7,329 nt of DNA from Planctomycetaceae bacterium. GTDB taxonomy: Bacteria; Planctomycetota; UBA1135; GCA-002686595. A program made the translations under genes and the position numbers. Each line of letters starts with the position of its first letter. The stretch's first letter is position 1. Positions 6,155 through 7,329 of the stretch are shown here, piece after piece. A model generated the notes under the pieces. That model was not told where the DNA came from and made no database searches. It saw nothing but the letters and a program-made list of their open reading frames with translations. Location of the stretch: assembly GCA_013360535.1 (NCBI GenBank), contig JABWBL010000165.1, forward strand, positions 1-7,329, in the 5' to 3' direction.

Positions 6155-7329
6155 ATGGCGCACCGACTCCCTACCCTCGGCTTGTCTCTTGTTGCTTGCT
6201 CCCTCCTTGCGTTCGCGCAGGAGGCGCCGAAGTCGCCCCCCCTAGCGGGGCAGGGCCAGGCGGGTAACAGCCAGCCGGCGCAGGGTCAGCCTGCCCAGGG
6301 TCAGCCTGCTCAGGGCCAACCGGCACAACGCCCGACGGGCGGCGCGGCGCCGTCTCAGGACGCGTTCAAGTTCGGCTCGCCGGCGAAGCTCGGCGACGGG
6401 CTGACGGAGCCGATGATGTGGCCGGCGGCGACGGCGGAGGGTTGGGCGAAGCCGGTGCTCGTGAAGTGGCAGCGTTCGTTCGACGACGCGCTCGCGCTCG
6501 CGAAGGAGACCGGCCAGCCGATCATGGTCGCGGTCAACATGGATGGCGAGATCGCGAGCGAGCACTTCGCGGGCGTCAAGTACCGCGATCCGGAGGCGGC
6601 CAAGCTGCTCGAGCCGTACATCTGCGTGATCGGTTCGGTGTACCGCCACACGCCGCGCGATTACGACGAGTTCGGCGCGCGTGTCGAATGCCCGCGTTTC
6701 GGCACGGTGACCTGCGGCGAGCACATCACGTGCGAGACCGAGCTCTACACGAAGTACTTCGAGGGCCTGCGCGTGTCGCCGCGGCACATCGTGCTCGAGC
6801 CTTCGGGCAAGGAACGTTACGACGTCTACTACTCGTGGGACACGCAGACGGTGCTCACGGCCTACGTCGAGGCGGCCAAGGAGTTTCCGCCGAAGAAGGA
6901 GCGCGTGCGCGATGGCCTGCCGCTGACGCAGCGCATCGCGAGCCCCGACATCGTCGATCGCCTCGCGGTCGAGCAGGCTTATCGCGCGGGCACGCCGAAG
7001 GTGCGGCGTGAGCTGATCGAGGCGACGATGAAGACGCGTGAGGTCGATTCCGTCGAGCTCTTGCGGCTCGCGCTGTTCGGGCTCGACACGGAACTCGCGA
7101 AGCTCGCGCGGCAGTCGCTCGCGTTGGCGCAGACCGAGCCCGCGGTCGACCTGATCGCGGAGGTGCTCAAGACGGCGCTGCCCGCGGAGGATCGCGACCT
7201 GCTGGTCGCGGCGGCGGAGCGGCTGGGCGAGAAGTTCCCGCGCGCGCGCACGCTCGCGACGCTGCACCGCGGCATGGCGCTGGGCTCGAAGCTGATCGAC
7301 GTCGCGCACGCGGGCGGCTCGACGACGGA
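6155..7329 (+). CDS. Exported protein with CXXC-less thioredoxin-like domain and helical-repeat C-terminus (3' partial)
   Basis: The frame is open from ATG 6155 to the right edge (391 codons, no stop reached). Residues 1-21 are a signal peptide with probable cleavage after AFA (19-21); LVAC at 12-15 also fits a lipobox, so a lipoprotein is possible. Residues 31-60 are a Gln/Pro/Ala/Gly linker with four QPAQ repeats. Residues about 106-243 look thioredoxin-like: a helix SFDDALALAKETG (108-120), strand PIMVAVNMD (122-130), helix DPEAAKLLE (145-153), strand YICVIGSVY (155-163), and a likely cis-proline strand VSPRHIVLEPSGKE (207-220). The site where CXXC normally sits reads MDGEIASEHF, so no redox pair is there. 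Instead, cysteines cluster at 179, 187 and 193, with C157 nearby. Residues about 250-391 are amphipathic helices resembling HEAT-type repeats. It is probably a periplasmic binding or scaffold protein; the substrate is unknown. Confidence 0.82.
   Translation, partial: MAHRLPTLGLSLVACSLLAFAQEAPKSPPLAGQGQAGNSQPAQGQPAQGQPAQGQPAQRPTGGAAPSQDAFKFGSPAKLGDGLTEPMMWPAATAEGWAKPVLVKWQRSFDDALALAKETGQPIMVAVNMDGEIASEHFAGVKYRDPEAAKLLEPYICVIGSVYRHTPRDYDEFGARVECPRFGTVTCGEHITCETELYTKYFEGLRVSPRHIVLEPSGKERYDVYYSWDTQTVLTAYVEAAKEFPPKKERVRDGLPLTQRIASPDIVDRLAVEQAYRAGTPKVRRELIEATMKTREVDSVELLRLALFGLDTELAKLARQSLALAQTEPAVDLIAEVLKTALPAEDRDLLVAAAERLGEKFPRARTLATLHRGMALGSKLIDVAHAGGSTT
6272..6331 (+). repeat. Four tandem 15-bp units encoding QPAQG
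   Basis: Four consecutive 15-base units encode QPAQG, QPAQG, QPAQG and QPAQR (residues 40-59 of the exported protein). The units differ from each other almost only at third codon positions (CCG/CCT, GCG/GCC/GCT/GCA, GGT/GGC), apart from the final Gly-to-Arg change. They form a flexible spacer between the signal peptide and the folded part. Confidence 0.85.

Noticed and set aside
6242..7309. Long open minus-strand frame (355 codons) opposite the exported thioredoxin-like gene
   Set aside because: It is very rich in Arg, Leu and His with no recognisable motif. The plus strand over the same bases has a signal peptide, linker repeats and a plausible fold, and is open to the window edge.
1..7329. 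Mobile element, CRISPR array, tRNA or rRNA, or defence cluster
   Set aside because: No terminal inverted repeats, transposase, regularly spaced repeats, cloverleaf or effector gene was seen; the RecQ is an ordinary repair-type helicase without defence partners nearby.

Overview
The window is strongly GC-rich, with coding frames almost saturated for G or C at third positions. It encodes an outer-membrane beta-barrel, several exported proteins, a periplasmic cytochrome b562-type protein and a bacterial YciH/SUI1-type translation factor. This points to a Gram-negative (diderm) bacterium. The mix of exported beta-propeller, thioredoxin-like and helical-repeat proteins would suit Planctomycetota or a similar GC-rich lineage such as Myxococcota. 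That placement is an inference from style; there is no RNA gene or marker here to settle it.

Layout. Left block, plus strand: the 3' end of an Ala/Lys/Glu-rich protein (1-177) overlaps by four bases a YciH/SUI1-family gene (174-539). A small outer-membrane barrel gene follows (668-1420). Its 3' end overlaps a convergent minus-strand gene of unknown function (1398-2129). Middle: a divergent gap with a small dyad leads to a plus-strand exported cytochrome b562 homologue (2260-2724), which converges on a minus-strand recQ (2769-4463). Right block: recQ lies 42 bases downstream of a minus-strand gene for an exported beta-propeller-like protein (4506-6047), so the two could be co-transcribed. A 107-base divergent gap with an 8-bp-arm dyad separates it from a plus-strand exported protein (6155 to the right edge). 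That last protein has a Gln-Pro-Ala linker, a thioredoxin-like domain without the usual CXXC, and a helical-repeat-like C-terminal part. Its frame runs off the window.

The genes do not form an obvious single pathway. Four of the eight products carry clear export signals, so the region is largely envelope or periplasm oriented, with translation (YciH) and DNA repair (RecQ) genes interspersed. I see no mobile element, CRISPR array, tRNA, rRNA or defence island. I did not find a convincing new multi-gene system. The most interesting items are the CXXC-less thioredoxin-like protein with a three-cysteine cluster, the divergent-gap palindromes, the unrecognised 243-residue protein, and the cytochrome b562 homologue that keeps both presumed haem ligands.
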